8,262 nt of DNA. Origin: Candidatus Poseidoniaceae archaeon. Its GTDB lineage: Archaea > Thermoplasmatota > Poseidoniia > Poseidoniales > Poseidoniaceae. This document shows, piece by piece, positions 1-7,449 of the stretch. Location: contig DUHJ01000056.1 in assembly GCA_013330925.1 (NCBI GenBank), forward strand, positions 1 to 8,262, written 5' to 3'. The notes beneath the pieces were generated by a model. The model saw nothing but the letters and a program-made list of their open reading frames with translations. It was not told where the DNA came from and did no database searches. The stretch's first letter is position 1. Each line of letters opens with the position of its first letter. Both the position numbers and the translations under genes were made by a program.

Positions 1-1
1 G

Positions 2-2110
2 ACCAACGACCTCGACGGTGACGGTGTGTGGGACACTGCGGCCATCGTCATCGGCCTCAACCACGACCTCAACCGGACGGATTTCGAAGACTTCTCGGAA
101 TTGCTTGCCCACATTCAGAACGTCATTGACGACCGCCCCTCAGAATTGAGCAACACCGACATGACCGTGACCGGCCTCACCAAGGTCCTCGAGGACATCA
201 GCACGGAGATTTACAACGACCTGCTGAAGATGCTTCCCTACTCCCTCCTGTTCACCATCGGGGTGATCACTTGGTTGCACCGCTCTGCCAAAGTCGTCGT
301 CATCACCGGTTTGCCCATTCTGATGGCCCTCGCCGTGACCTTTGGAAGCACGGTCCTGCTCGACCTGACCCTCACGCCGATGATCGTCGCCACCTTCCCC
401 ATCCTCATTGGACTTGGCGTCGATTATGCCTTGCACATGGTCAACCGTGTCGAAGAACGAAGACGGCATCACATCGACACGGCGCACAGCGACAACATGC
501 TGCGACGTCGACGTGGGGAGGACGAGCACCCTGTACCAGACCTCTGGGACATGGAACTGTACCGAACCTGCGTGCTGGAAATGACCCGGTCCACGGGGCT
601 CGCCGTCCTCCTGTCAGCTGTGACCACCGTCATCGGTTTCTCCGTCTTGATGGTGCCCCAAATCGTGGCCGTGACCCCCATTCGTTCCGTGGGCGTGACC
701 TTGGTCCTCGGCATCATCTCCACCCTGATTTTCAGCCTCTTGCTTGTCCCGACTTTGGCCTGGTTGTTGCGCTACAGCCGGAAATCGACGCCATCAGCAT
801 GGGGCCAAGTGGGGAAGGCCCCGGTCAAGCATTGGTACGCCGTCGTCGCCGTGGCCCTCTTGGTCACCGTCGTGGGCGTGATCAACCTCGACGCCCTCTC
901 CGAGCCAATCACGGGGAGCAGCGAGGCACCCGATGACATCGCATCGCTCGAGGCGTTGGCGACCTATTCCTACCAATTTGATTCAGGTCAGACCTCCTTG
1001 TTCGTCTTCGACGCCACCACACGGAGCAACGACAACGGCACGGACAACATCCGCGACATTCCTGTGCTCGACGAAATCGACCGCATTGAGGCCATCGTTT
1101 CGCAGGTCGAAGCCACCAACACCACCAGCATCGTGCTCTTCCTGAAGTCCATCCCGGTCACCGTTGAATTGACCGAGGGCGTGACGCTGTACGAGGGAAG
1201 CCTCTGGGACCTTTTGCACGAGCCGTGTTGGGACTCCAACGATCCGCTTGAGTGTCACCTGTGGATCACCCTCGACGCATCGGGTCCTGACGGAAGGGAA
1301 GGGTTGCGTCGTGACATGGTCAGCGTGGTGTTCGACACCCTCAGTCCCGAAGTGCGGTCGATGCTGCTGAATGAAGCGGGGACGAAAGCACTGGTGTACG
1401 TCGATCAACCGTACATGAACCTCAACGACGCCGAGGTGCTCCGGGACGAAATCGACGGCGTTCTTTCCGAGGACAACCTCCTCCAGAACACACGCTCTTC
1501 ACGCTTGACTGGAGGTCTGCCGGTGTCCCTTGACATCAACCAAGGCATCCACGAGACACAATCGCGCACCACCATTCTGACGATGCTGGTGTTGACCTTG
1601 TTCCTGATGCTCATGTTCAGGAGCCCACGCATCGGCCTCTACACGATGGTCCCCGTGGCCGTGGTCATCCTCTGGCAACCGCTGATGATGCGCAGCGGTG
1701 ACGTGAACGTCAACATCTTCACCGCGATGATCGGCACCATCGTCTTCGGCATCGGTGTCGACGATGCCATTCACATGATGCACCGCATTCAGGAAGAAGG
1801 GGAGACGCCGACAGGCTTGGCAACGTCCATCGAATCCACCGGCCACACGATTTTCGAGACCTCCATCACGACCATCGCCGGCATTTCAGCGGGCTTCCTT
1901 GCCGCCTTCCCAGGGCTCGAGAATTTCTTTGGCATCATGGCGGCCCTCATCGCCGCCGCCTTCCTGACAAGTTGCTTCCTGCTTCCCGCCCTGTTGGCCG
2001 GCGAACGGGACATCGTCTCGCTTGTTCGTCACCGAAAACGCGCCGTGGATTTCGGTGAAGGGGTGGTCACCTCGGAACACATGACGGCCATCGATGCCGT
2101 CTTGGAATGA
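2..2110 (+). CDS. RND/MMPL-superfamily exporter (HAE3-like), 5'-truncated
   Basis: Integral membrane transporter of the RND superfamily, MMPL/HAE3-like branch (the archaeal 'predicted exporter' type). The substrate cannot be read from sequence; family members use the proton gradient to move lipids or other hydrophobic compounds. The reading frame is open to the left edge, so the true start, TM1 and most of the first extracytoplasmic domain lie upstream; the GTG at base 26 is internal. Numbering residues from base 26, hydrophobic segments occur near 71-84, 88-110, 114-137, 189-210, 222-248 and 270-287, then a soluble loop (288-510), then 514-531, 535-551, 562-585, 607-628 and 632-657. This is the duplicated RND layout minus TM1. 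Each half carries the TM4-type signature: GVDYALHMVNRVEE at 131-144 and GVDDAIHMMHRIQEE at 577-591, with acidic residues suited to proton relay. The second loop has Cys401 and Cys410, a possible disulfide. The visible start, DLDGDGVWD (bases 8-34), resembles a calcium-binding loop. The stop codon touches the convergent rnpB gene. Confidence 0.92.
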   Translation, partial: TNDLDGDGVWDTAAIVIGLNHDLNRTDFEDFSELLAHIQNVIDDRPSELSNTDMTVTGLTKVLEDISTEIYNDLLKMLPYSLLFTIGVITWLHRSAKVVVITGLPILMALAVTFGSTVLLDLTLTPMIVATFPILIGLGVDYALHMVNRVEERRRHHIDTAHSDNMLRRRRGEDEHPVPDLWDMELYRTCVLEMTRSTGLAVLLSAVTTVIGFSVLMVPQIVAVTPIRSVGVTLVLGIISTLIFSLLLVPTLAWLLRYSRKSTPSAWGQVGKAPVKHWYAVVAVALLVTVVGVINLDALSEPITGSSEAPDDIASLEALATYSYQFDSGQTSLFVFDATTRSNDNGTDNIRDIPVLDEIDRIEAIVSQVEATNTTSIVLFLKSIPVTVELTEGVTLYEGSLWDLLHEPCWDSNDPLECHLWITLDASGPDGREGLRRDMVSVVFDTLSPEVRSMLLNEAGTKALVYVDQPYMNLNDAEVLRDEIDGVLSEDNLLQNTRSSRLTGGLPVSLDINQGIHETQSRTTILTMLVLTLFLMLMFRSPRIGLYTMVPVAVVILWQPLMMRSGDVNVNIFTAMIGTIVFGIGVDDAIHMMHRIQEEGETPTGLATSIESTGHTIFETSITTIAGISAGFLAAFPGLENFFGIMAALIAAAFLTSCFLLPALLAGERDIVSLVRHRKRAVDFGEGVVTSEHMTAIDAVLE

Positions 2111-2420
2111 GGCGGAGGGAGCGGGGAGTAAGCCCCTTTCTGTTCCCGTAAAACGGTGACTGCATTCAACTGTGCACCCTACCCGCCCCTCGGCGTGCCG
2201 CGTCGTCAGGGCTGTCTGGGCTTGCTCCCATGGGGTTGCTCGTCTCATCGACCACGTGGAAACCTCCGTCCTTCGACATCATCGTTCACCACGCATCGTT
2301 CGTTTCTGCTGCATTGACCTGACCGTCTCCGGTCTGCCGCTTGTGCGGCCCATGTGCACCGTGGAGAGGGGACTTTCCTCAGAGTCTGGCTCTGTCAGCA
2401 GTCCTCCCACTCCCTCCGGG
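2111..2420 (-). ncRNA. rnpB: RNase P RNA, archaeal type A-like
   Basis: Catalytic RNA of ribonuclease P, which cuts the 5' leader from pre-tRNAs. The universal block CR-I, GAGGAAAGUCC, is at 2380-2370 and CR-V, ACAGAAAGGGGCUUACU, at 2143-2127 (minus strand). Helices that can be paired by eye: P1, 13 bp, 2418-2406 with 2125-2113 (one G-U); P2, GACUGC 2403-2398 with GCAGUC 2163-2158; P3, CAGAG/CUCUG 2394-2390 with 2384-2380; P4, AAG-U-CCCC 2375-2368 with GGGGCUU 2136-2130, leaving the conserved bulged U at 2372; P8, GCCGC/GCGGC 2349-2345 with 2340-2336; P9, GACCG/CGGUC 2334-2330 with 2325-2321, closed by a GAGA tetraloop; and a P19-like hairpin, 2156-2146. CAGAAACGA (2308-2300) and GGGAGCAAG (2229-2221) match the CR-II and CR-III regions. 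There is no room for a P18 arm, and the length of about 310 nt fits archaeal type A. Ends are placed from P1 and could shift a few bases. No TATA box is evident just upstream. Family identity is near certain; the archaeal subtype is an inference. Confidence 0.95.
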
Positions 2421-2433
2421 CCGCGGTGGTGTT

Positions 2434-2450
2434 GCGTTCCACTTGAACGC
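2434..2450 (-). other. Perfect hairpin between surface-protein stop and rnpB
   Basis: Six-base perfect inverted repeat, GCGTTC-AAGTG-GAACGC on the minus strand (5-nt loop), starting 6 nt after the surface-protein stop codon and 15 nt before the P1 helix of rnpB. No T-run follows it, so it is not a typical archaeal U-rich terminator. It could be a 3'-UTR stabilising hairpin, a processing signal for release of RNase P RNA from a longer transcript, or chance. Confidence 0.4.
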
Positions 2451-2456
2451 ATCCCT

Positions 2457-5400
2457 TCAGGAGCGTTCCTTGGAGAGACGGTAGGCAACGAAGCCGACGA
2501 GGGATACGATGACCAAAATCAGGATGCTGCCCACCCCGCCCGCAGGGCCACCAAAGAGGCCCTGGCCCTGAGAAGCGCCAATCAGGAGCGTGTCGCCGAC
2601 GTGCGTCGTGCCGTCCACGATGATGTATTCGAAGCGGACCGGCCCTTCATCGAGTGGGACCCAGCTCCCGTTTTGGACGGCGTTCGCCCCGGCTTCGATG
2701 TTGATGGAACGCGCGTCGAGGCGCGTACGCCCACCGTCCGCTTCGACGACTTCGACGATGATCTGAACGTCACCCGGGCCTCGACCAAGGTTGACGATGC
2801 TGTAGGACCACACCAATTCGCCACCTTTGACGGGATTCACGAGGGTCTCGTCCGGCTCGCCGTCGAAGACGACCTCAGCCACACGTTGCTCAAGCAACCA
2901 AACGGCCAGGGGGTCCGCCAGTGAATTTCCAAGCGTGTCCACTGGCTGGCCCGATTGGTCCTCACCAAGGACCCAAACCCGCAATTCGAGCCGCTGGGTA
3001 CGCACGTCTTCTGCGAGGGCAGCGTCGAGATCCAGCACGGCGCGGAGGGGCAAATCTTCGCCGCTGGTGCGCGCACCACGGAGCGTCATCGGTTCAACGC
3101 CCTCGCCGAGCACCTCTCCCGCCAGACCGAAACCGCTGACCATAACGCGCCATCCAAGCTTCACCTGTCCAAGACCAATGTCCTCGTCCATGCGGACGTC
3201 AACGGTCAACGCCCCCCAATCGGACTCCGGAAGCGGAGCACCGAGTGCGGGTGAGGTGAGCGCCTTGACACGCGGCGGTTCGGTGTCGACCATGAAGCGT
3301 CGAACCACGTCGTCGGCTCCGCGGTGAACCGCACCGTCCGGTGCCTCCAACACACGAATCAGAAGACCTTGGCTCCCTGCTTCGTCGGGCACTTCGAGGG
3401 TGAGGTTGAAGGAACCGTCGGAGGTGTTGCCGTTCTGCACTTCAGAACCAAGCGAGGCTTCCACATGCAGGGGATGGAGCACCGTCCGACCCGAGCGAGC
3501 CCAAGCAAAGGAGGACGACACCTGGAGTTCTGCACCGGGGCGAAGTTGGGCCTGAGCCTCACCAAGCACGGCCCCCTCCAGTTGAACGACCACCGAGGTT
3601 GGGTCAAGCACAAATTCGCTGGAGGCCCTCCACCGCAATCCATCGAGGCGATCGGAGGAGAATTGGCCGCCACGGTCCTCGACCGTGACCGAAGGCGTTC
3701 TTGCCGTCGTGCTTGGGTCAAAGCCCCAATCGAGGTGCAGGTCAACGCGCAGGAAGCCTTGTTCGCTGAAGGGCGTCAACGCGGAGGGCGAACCCTCCAT
3801 CCTGCAATCGAGGACCGTAAGGAAAGGATGGTTTTCGCTGCAACCGTCCTCGGCGGTCCAGGTCACGACCAAACCGTCGTCCCGCTCAAGGTCCAAATCG
3901 ATCGTCACCTCGGCCAAGTCTTGCAAACCGTTTCCATCACCCAACGGCACGGAGAGGGTGACCGTTTCGCTTGGGTGAAGCCAAGCAGGCGAGGACACGG
4001 ACCACGATGCGGAAGCATCGTTGCCGACCGAAGGAGCCGCGTCAGAATTGACCTGCACGATGGACATGGGGGACGAACGGTTTCCTACGTCGAGCAGGAC
4101 GTTGCCCGCTTGGTCGGCGATGCCGTACCAGAAGGCGTACCATCCGTCCTGCGGTGCACGGGATGCGTCGAGGGAAAAGGCGTAGGTCCCCTGAAGGTCG
4201 GTCAAATTGGCCGGCACGCTGACCTTCCTGAGCTTGGCTTCGTCGGCATCGATGACCCCGTTGCCGTTGAGGTCGTCCACCCATGAACGCCAGAGGTGGA
4301 CGTCACCGCTCGAAGGAAGGCGGGGGCGGTCACCGATGAGGAGGCTGTGCTCGTGATGTTCGTCAGCGCTCAAGTGAGCGGTTGCATCGGTCGACGAGGA
4401 CAACAGCAGGGGTGCGACGCCGTCAAGCCCGAAGGTCGTGGACGAGTCGACCGCGTCGGCCCGATCTTGACCCTTGAGCGGCTCGATGTCGATCCGCACT
4501 TCCACCTCTGGTACGAAACTCGGTGCCGTGAAGGGGAAGGACGCATGTCCAGCGTTCAAGGACGAAGTGGTCCCAATGTCGACGCCATTGAGACGCGCAC
4601 GAACGAGGACGTCACCGCTTCGAGGACGGGCCGCATCCGGCAGGTCTTCGAAACCGACCTGAATGTGAATGGTACCGACGTCACCGGGCGCAAGCCATGG
4701 TTCGCTCGGATGCGCACGGTAGCCGCTGGAGGTCTCGATCCACCAATCTTCGAGTCCGACGTCCGGTTCGATGCCCATGGCTGCGCCAGCCCCGAAGGTA
4801 CGGGAAGCAGGGAGCATCGGGCCAGCGGGTGAAACGAGTGAAATCGAGAAAACGGCGCTTGGCTCATCGGCCCACGCCACAGGAATTTGGAAGGCCACGT
4901 CCACCCAAGCGAGTGCACCAGATCCGCCGAGCGTCAGATGACCCTCTTCGTCGCCGTTGCTCCAGATCAGGGCTTGACCGGTGTCGCTGCAGCCGTTCAA
5001 TTCGTCTCCCGTCAGGGGCAGAGCACCGACCGAGCAGGTCACTTCCGCCGCTCCACCCGGGGCGTGAAGCACCATACGAACGTCCCAACCTTGCGTTCGC
5101 ATGTCGTTAGCAAAGGTGGTGGTTCCCAGACGTGTTGCGTCAAAGCTCGCGTTGAACCGGTACCAGTCCTCTCCGGGGACCAGGGTGTCCACATCGGGCG
5201 TCATGGACAAGCCGACCACCTCCACCGATGCGGTGGTTCGAAGGTCGTCGACCGTGAATTGAACGGCACCGGGTGCGGAGAGGGCGACTGGAAGGGAGAC
5301 ACGCCGGACGCCGTTCATTGGCATGGCTTCACCAAGCGCCCCGTTCAAAGCCACCACAAGCGGATGTCCTGGAACCAAAGAAGTCGACATCACGCCCGAG

Positions 5401-7358
5401 TATGGCGCGAAGAGACCGCCGGCGACCAACACAAGGTTGGCGCTTGTTGGACCTGAGAACACGGCTTGAACTTCGACAAAATCCAACCCGCTTGGCCCCG
5501 CGTCCCTCTGTCCGCTGAGGGCGGCGTTGAGCGTGGCAAGGTCCGTCGAGGAAAGGTGGACTTCCGCTTCGTCCACAAAGGGCCGTACATCAAAGGGTTG
5601 CACGACCGTGTTCCCGTCCATCCGGAGTTCCATGTTGAGGAGGTTGGTGTCGCTGGACAGCACGTCAACCACAAGGGAGAGCGCCTCGACACCGTCGGCC
5701 GGCAGCAGGAAGGGAACGACCACATCGGCGCCCCCGATCATGTTGGCTTCCATCCATTGTGCGCCGTTGGTCAAGCGATCTTGCAGACCGAGCCGCCCAT
5801 GGGCTGCCTCGACCAAGCCCCATTCACCGGTGCCGTCGGCACCGATGTCCACCATGGCACCTGACGGCGCGGGAGACGGAAGAAGGTCCACTTCGAAATG
5901 CTTCAACGTCCACGCGTTGCTGCCTGCCGCCGTCCGAATGCGGAGTTCAGCGGTGTGGGCGATGGCCTCGAAAACGATGAGGCCCCCGCCGTCTTGAATC
6001 TCGGTCCATGCTCCACCGTCGAGGCGAAGTTCGAGGATCCCATCGGTCAAATCGCAGGAATTCCGAACCGCTCCGATGCCCGAACGGTGCGTGGTGACGG
6101 GACTCGTCAGGGTGGTCGCCGCCACGAAGGCCCCAGCGCTGGTGCTGAAGGTCCCCGCGTCGGCGGGTTCGTTTCCAGACGGATCCGTCCACATGGCCAG
6201 TGGCATGACCTCAAGTTCGTGCAACAACCGTCCTCCGTAGGCGATGCTGCCCACGGCCGGTGCACCTTCCGAACCCTCCTCAAAGTGAAGTTGAAGCCTG
6301 AGCAGGGGACGTTCTGCGGCGTCGATGGCGCCCAAATCAACCGTCGTGACGTCCAAGTTGGTGTACCCCGGAACGGCCGTGCCGGTCAACGCGTCGATCA
6401 CCGTCGCCTCCAACACCGCACCGCTTGGCACATTGGCGTCGAGGGTCAACCTTGCATGCGGAGCCCCGTCAACGTCTGGGCCAAAGGGCGCTGAAGTCCA
6501 CGTTCCTTCGCCTGTCCCAGTGACGCCGCCGCTGGGCTGGATGCGCACATCGTCGATGTTCCAACCCGTGTAATGAACCGAATAGTCCGTCGTACCGAGC
6601 CCAAAACGAACGGCAAAGTTGGGATTGGACGCAACATGCGTCGAAATGTCATAGGATTGTTGCGAGAAGGAATTCTCGTTGATGGTTCCGGAATTCGTCC
6701 AGACCTGGACCCAATTCCCTTGGGCGTTTTTGACCTGAACGTACACGTGGTCCCAAGAACTTGATTCAATGCCGAGACGACGCATGAAACTCAATTCCCA
6801 CGAACCTGCACAACCATTGCAAGGAAGGTCAGGGGATGTCGCCCAGTACGTCGTTGACATGTAGGGATAATTTCCGTCGTAGGTGTAGAGGGCGTTTTGG
6901 CCCGACGAAACGCCAGCCGTGGATCCGAGGGTGCTGTCGAACCCATGTTTCCAGACGTTGGTTCCACCGAGCGTCCAGCCGTGGTTGGGGTCTTCAAAGT
7001 CCCAAAACGCACCGTCAGGAAGGATGGTGAGGGCGCTGCCGTTGACGTCCATGCCTTCGTAGACGGCTCCGGGTGCGTCGAAATCTGAGGCGCCGGTGAG
7101 GGCCGCTCCCGTGCTTCGACCAAGGGCTGCGGATTCGAGCGTGAGGTCGACGCGTGCGATGGAACGGCCGTCGTCCACCTCGACCTCGACGCGGTCGTCA
7201 TGTCCGCCGTTGGCTCCACCGATGACGATCGTGGACGCTGTACCGAGGGTGGTGCTCGGCTCGTTCATGGTCAGCGTTGCAGGCGCTGCAGGCGCCCACG
7301 GCATGGAGACCATGAGAAGCACCAGCAGCACTGCTGCATAGCGTCCTCTCGGGGCCAT
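2457..7358 (-). CDS. Giant secreted, C-terminally anchored surface protein with MAM-like domain and EF-hand loop
   Basis: A 1633-residue extracellular protein with no enzymatic motif that I can see; probably an adhesin, glycan-binding or S-layer-associated protein (inference). The N-terminus is a signal peptide: MAPRGRY, then a hydrophobic core to about residue 20, with A-x-A cleavage options at 22-24 and 25-27. Residues about 112-276 look like a MAM/LamG-type jelly-roll: FWDFEDPNHGW opening, CNGC at 180-183, and a closing TGWNIDDVRI (264-273), as in ligand-binding modules of secreted peptidases. The remainder is beta-rich with Ig-like character (for example the DTEPPRV entry near 1358, and a CARDB-like region about 1508-1590). 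Residues 1029-1040 form a complete EF-hand loop (D, N, N, G, I, D, E at the canonical places). Cys775/790 and Cys1173/1185 are possible disulfides, and several N-x-S/T sequons are present. A Gly-rich linker (1603-1610), a TM helix (about 1611-1626) and a short basic tail (RLSKERS) anchor the C-terminus outside-in. The ATG has a Shine-Dalgarno-like site upstream. The 3' end lies 38 nt from rnpB P1 on the same strand. Confidence 0.93.
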   Translation of the reverse strand: MAPRGRYAAVLLVLLMVSMPWAPAAPATLTMNEPSTTLGTASTIVIGGANGGHDDRVEVEVDDGRSIARVDLTLESAALGRSTGAALTGASDFDAPGAVYEGMDVNGSALTILPDGAFWDFEDPNHGWTLGGTNVWKHGFDSTLGSTAGVSSGQNALYTYDGNYPYMSTTYWATSPDLPCNGCAGSWELSFMRRLGIESSSWDHVYVQVKNAQGNWVQVWTNSGTINENSFSQQSYDISTHVASNPNFAVRFGLGTTDYSVHYTGWNIDDVRIQPSGGVTGTGEGTWTSAPFGPDVDGAPHARLTLDANVPSGAVLEATVIDALTGTAVPGYTNLDVTTVDLGAIDAAERPLLRLQLHFEEGSEGAPAVGSIAYGGRLLHELEVMPLAMWTDPSGNEPADAGTFSTSAGAFVAATTLTSPVTTHRSGIGAVRNSCDLTDGILELRLDGGAWTEIQDGGGLIVFEAIAHTAELRIRTAAGSNAWTLKHFEVDLLPSPAPSGAMVDIGADGTGEWGLVEAAHGRLGLQDRLTNGAQWMEANMIGGADVVVPFLLPADGVEALSLVVDVLSSDTNLLNMELRMDGNTVVQPFDVRPFVDEAEVHLSSTDLATLNAALSGQRDAGPSGLDFVEVQAVFSGPTSANLVLVAGGLFAPYSGVMSTSLVPGHPLVVALNGALGEAMPMNGVRRVSLPVALSAPGAVQFTVDDLRTTASVEVVGLSMTPDVDTLVPGEDWYRFNASFDATRLGTTTFANDMRTQGWDVRMVLHAPGGAAEVTCSVGALPLTGDELNGCSDTGQALIWSNGDEEGHLTLGGSGALAWVDVAFQIPVAWADEPSAVFSISLVSPAGPMLPASRTFGAGAAMGIEPDVGLEDWWIETSSGYRAHPSEPWLAPGDVGTIHIQVGFEDLPDAARPRSGDVLVRARLNGVDIGTTSSLNAGHASFPFTAPSFVPEVEVRIDIEPLKGQDRADAVDSSTTFGLDGVAPLLLSSSTDATAHLSADEHHEHSLLIGDRPRLPSSGDVHLWRSWVDDLNGNGVIDADEAKLRKVSVPANLTDLQGTYAFSLDASRAPQDGWYAFWYGIADQAGNVLLDVGNRSSPMSIVQVNSDAAPSVGNDASASWSVSSPAWLHPSETVTLSVPLGDGNGLQDLAEVTIDLDLERDDGLVVTWTAEDGCSENHPFLTVLDCRMEGSPSALTPFSEQGFLRVDLHLDWGFDPSTTARTPSVTVEDRGGQFSSDRLDGLRWRASSEFVLDPTSVVVQLEGAVLGEAQAQLRPGAELQVSSSFAWARSGRTVLHPLHVEASLGSEVQNGNTSDGSFNLTLEVPDEAGSQGLLIRVLEAPDGAVHRGADDVVRRFMVDTEPPRVKALTSPALGAPLPESDWGALTVDVRMDEDIGLGQVKLGWRVMVSGFGLAGEVLGEGVEPMTLRGARTSGEDLPLRAVLDLDAALAEDVRTQRLELRVWVLGEDQSGQPVDTLGNSLADPLAVWLLEQRVAEVVFDGEPDETLVNPVKGGELVWSYSIVNLGRGPGDVQIIVEVVEADGGRTRLDARSINIEAGANAVQNGSWVPLDEGPVRFEYIIVDGTTHVGDTLLIGASQGQGLFGGPAGGVGSILILVIVSLVGFVAYRLSKERS

Positions 7359-7361
7359 GCT

Positions 7362-7370
7362 TCACCACCT
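7362..7370 (-). promoter_or_regulatory. Ribosome binding site of the surface-protein gene
   Basis: Minus-strand AGGTGGTGA ends 3 nt before the ATG at 7358. It matches the consensus AGGAGGTGA at 8 of 9 bases and supports this start codon; it also implies that the mRNA has a 5' leader, unlike many archaeal leaderless messages. Confidence 0.6.
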
Positions 7371-7386
7371 TCTTCCTCGCCATTGA

Positions 7387-7400
7387 ATGCTTCGGAGCAT
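7387..7400. repeat. Inverted repeat in the divergent intergenic region
   Basis: ATGCT-TCGG-AGCAT, a 5-bp perfect palindrome with a 4-base spacer, lies between the divergent surface-protein and rpiA genes, 29 bp from the former start and 50 bp from the latter. It may be a regulator-binding site or a hairpin in the 5' leader of the surface-protein mRNA. A repeat this short can also arise by chance. Confidence 0.3.
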
Positions 7401-7415
7401 CCCGGCACGAGGGGC

Positions 7416-7424
7416 ATAGCCTTT
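7416..7424. promoter_or_regulatory. Weak candidate promoter element between divergent genes
   Basis: The 91-bp gap 7359-7449 must hold promoters for both divergent genes. The only fairly AT-rich element is ATAGCCTTT, centred about 30 bp upstream of the rpiA ATG, the distance expected of a TATA box if rpiA is leaderless. It is a poor match to the archaeal TATA consensus. No Shine-Dalgarno sequence precedes rpiA, which is compatible with leaderless translation. Confidence 0.22.
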
Positions 7425-7449
7425 GGACTGGGCCGGTTGACCTTGCCGC

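Noticed and set aside
26..28. GTG at base 26 as the true start of the exporter
   Set aside because: The frame stays open to the window edge, and the RND fold requires TM1 and a large extracytoplasmic domain before the first visible TM segment, so the gene begins upstream.
271..936. 221-codon overlapping plus-strand frame within the exporter gene
   Set aside because: It is out of frame with the clear RND transmembrane segments and rich in Arg/His/Pro, a typical frame-shifted shadow.
2111..2456. Signal recognition particle RNA or a riboswitch in the gap
   Set aside because: The conserved blocks and helices are those of RNase P RNA. No SRP helix-8 signature was seen, and the element lies at the end of genes, not in a 5' leader.
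2172..2924. 250-codon open frame on the plus strand across the intergenic gap
   Set aside because: It runs antisense through rnpB and then antisense through the end of the surface-protein gene. The translation shows no domain, and its first half is explained by the structured RNA.
3324..4286. 320-codon open frame on the plus strand, inside the surface-protein gene
   Set aside because: It is a shadow of the 1633-codon minus-strand gene. That gene has a signal peptide, a TM anchor and a coherent beta-rich composition, while this frame has no recognisable motif, no ribosome site and an arginine/histidine/glycine-rich composition typical of GC-rich antisense frames.
4296..4832. Further plus-strand open frames over the surface-protein gene (also 4887-5456 and 5898-6494)
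   Set aside because: These are all antisense shadows in high-GC sequence, with no motif, start-site support or operon logic.
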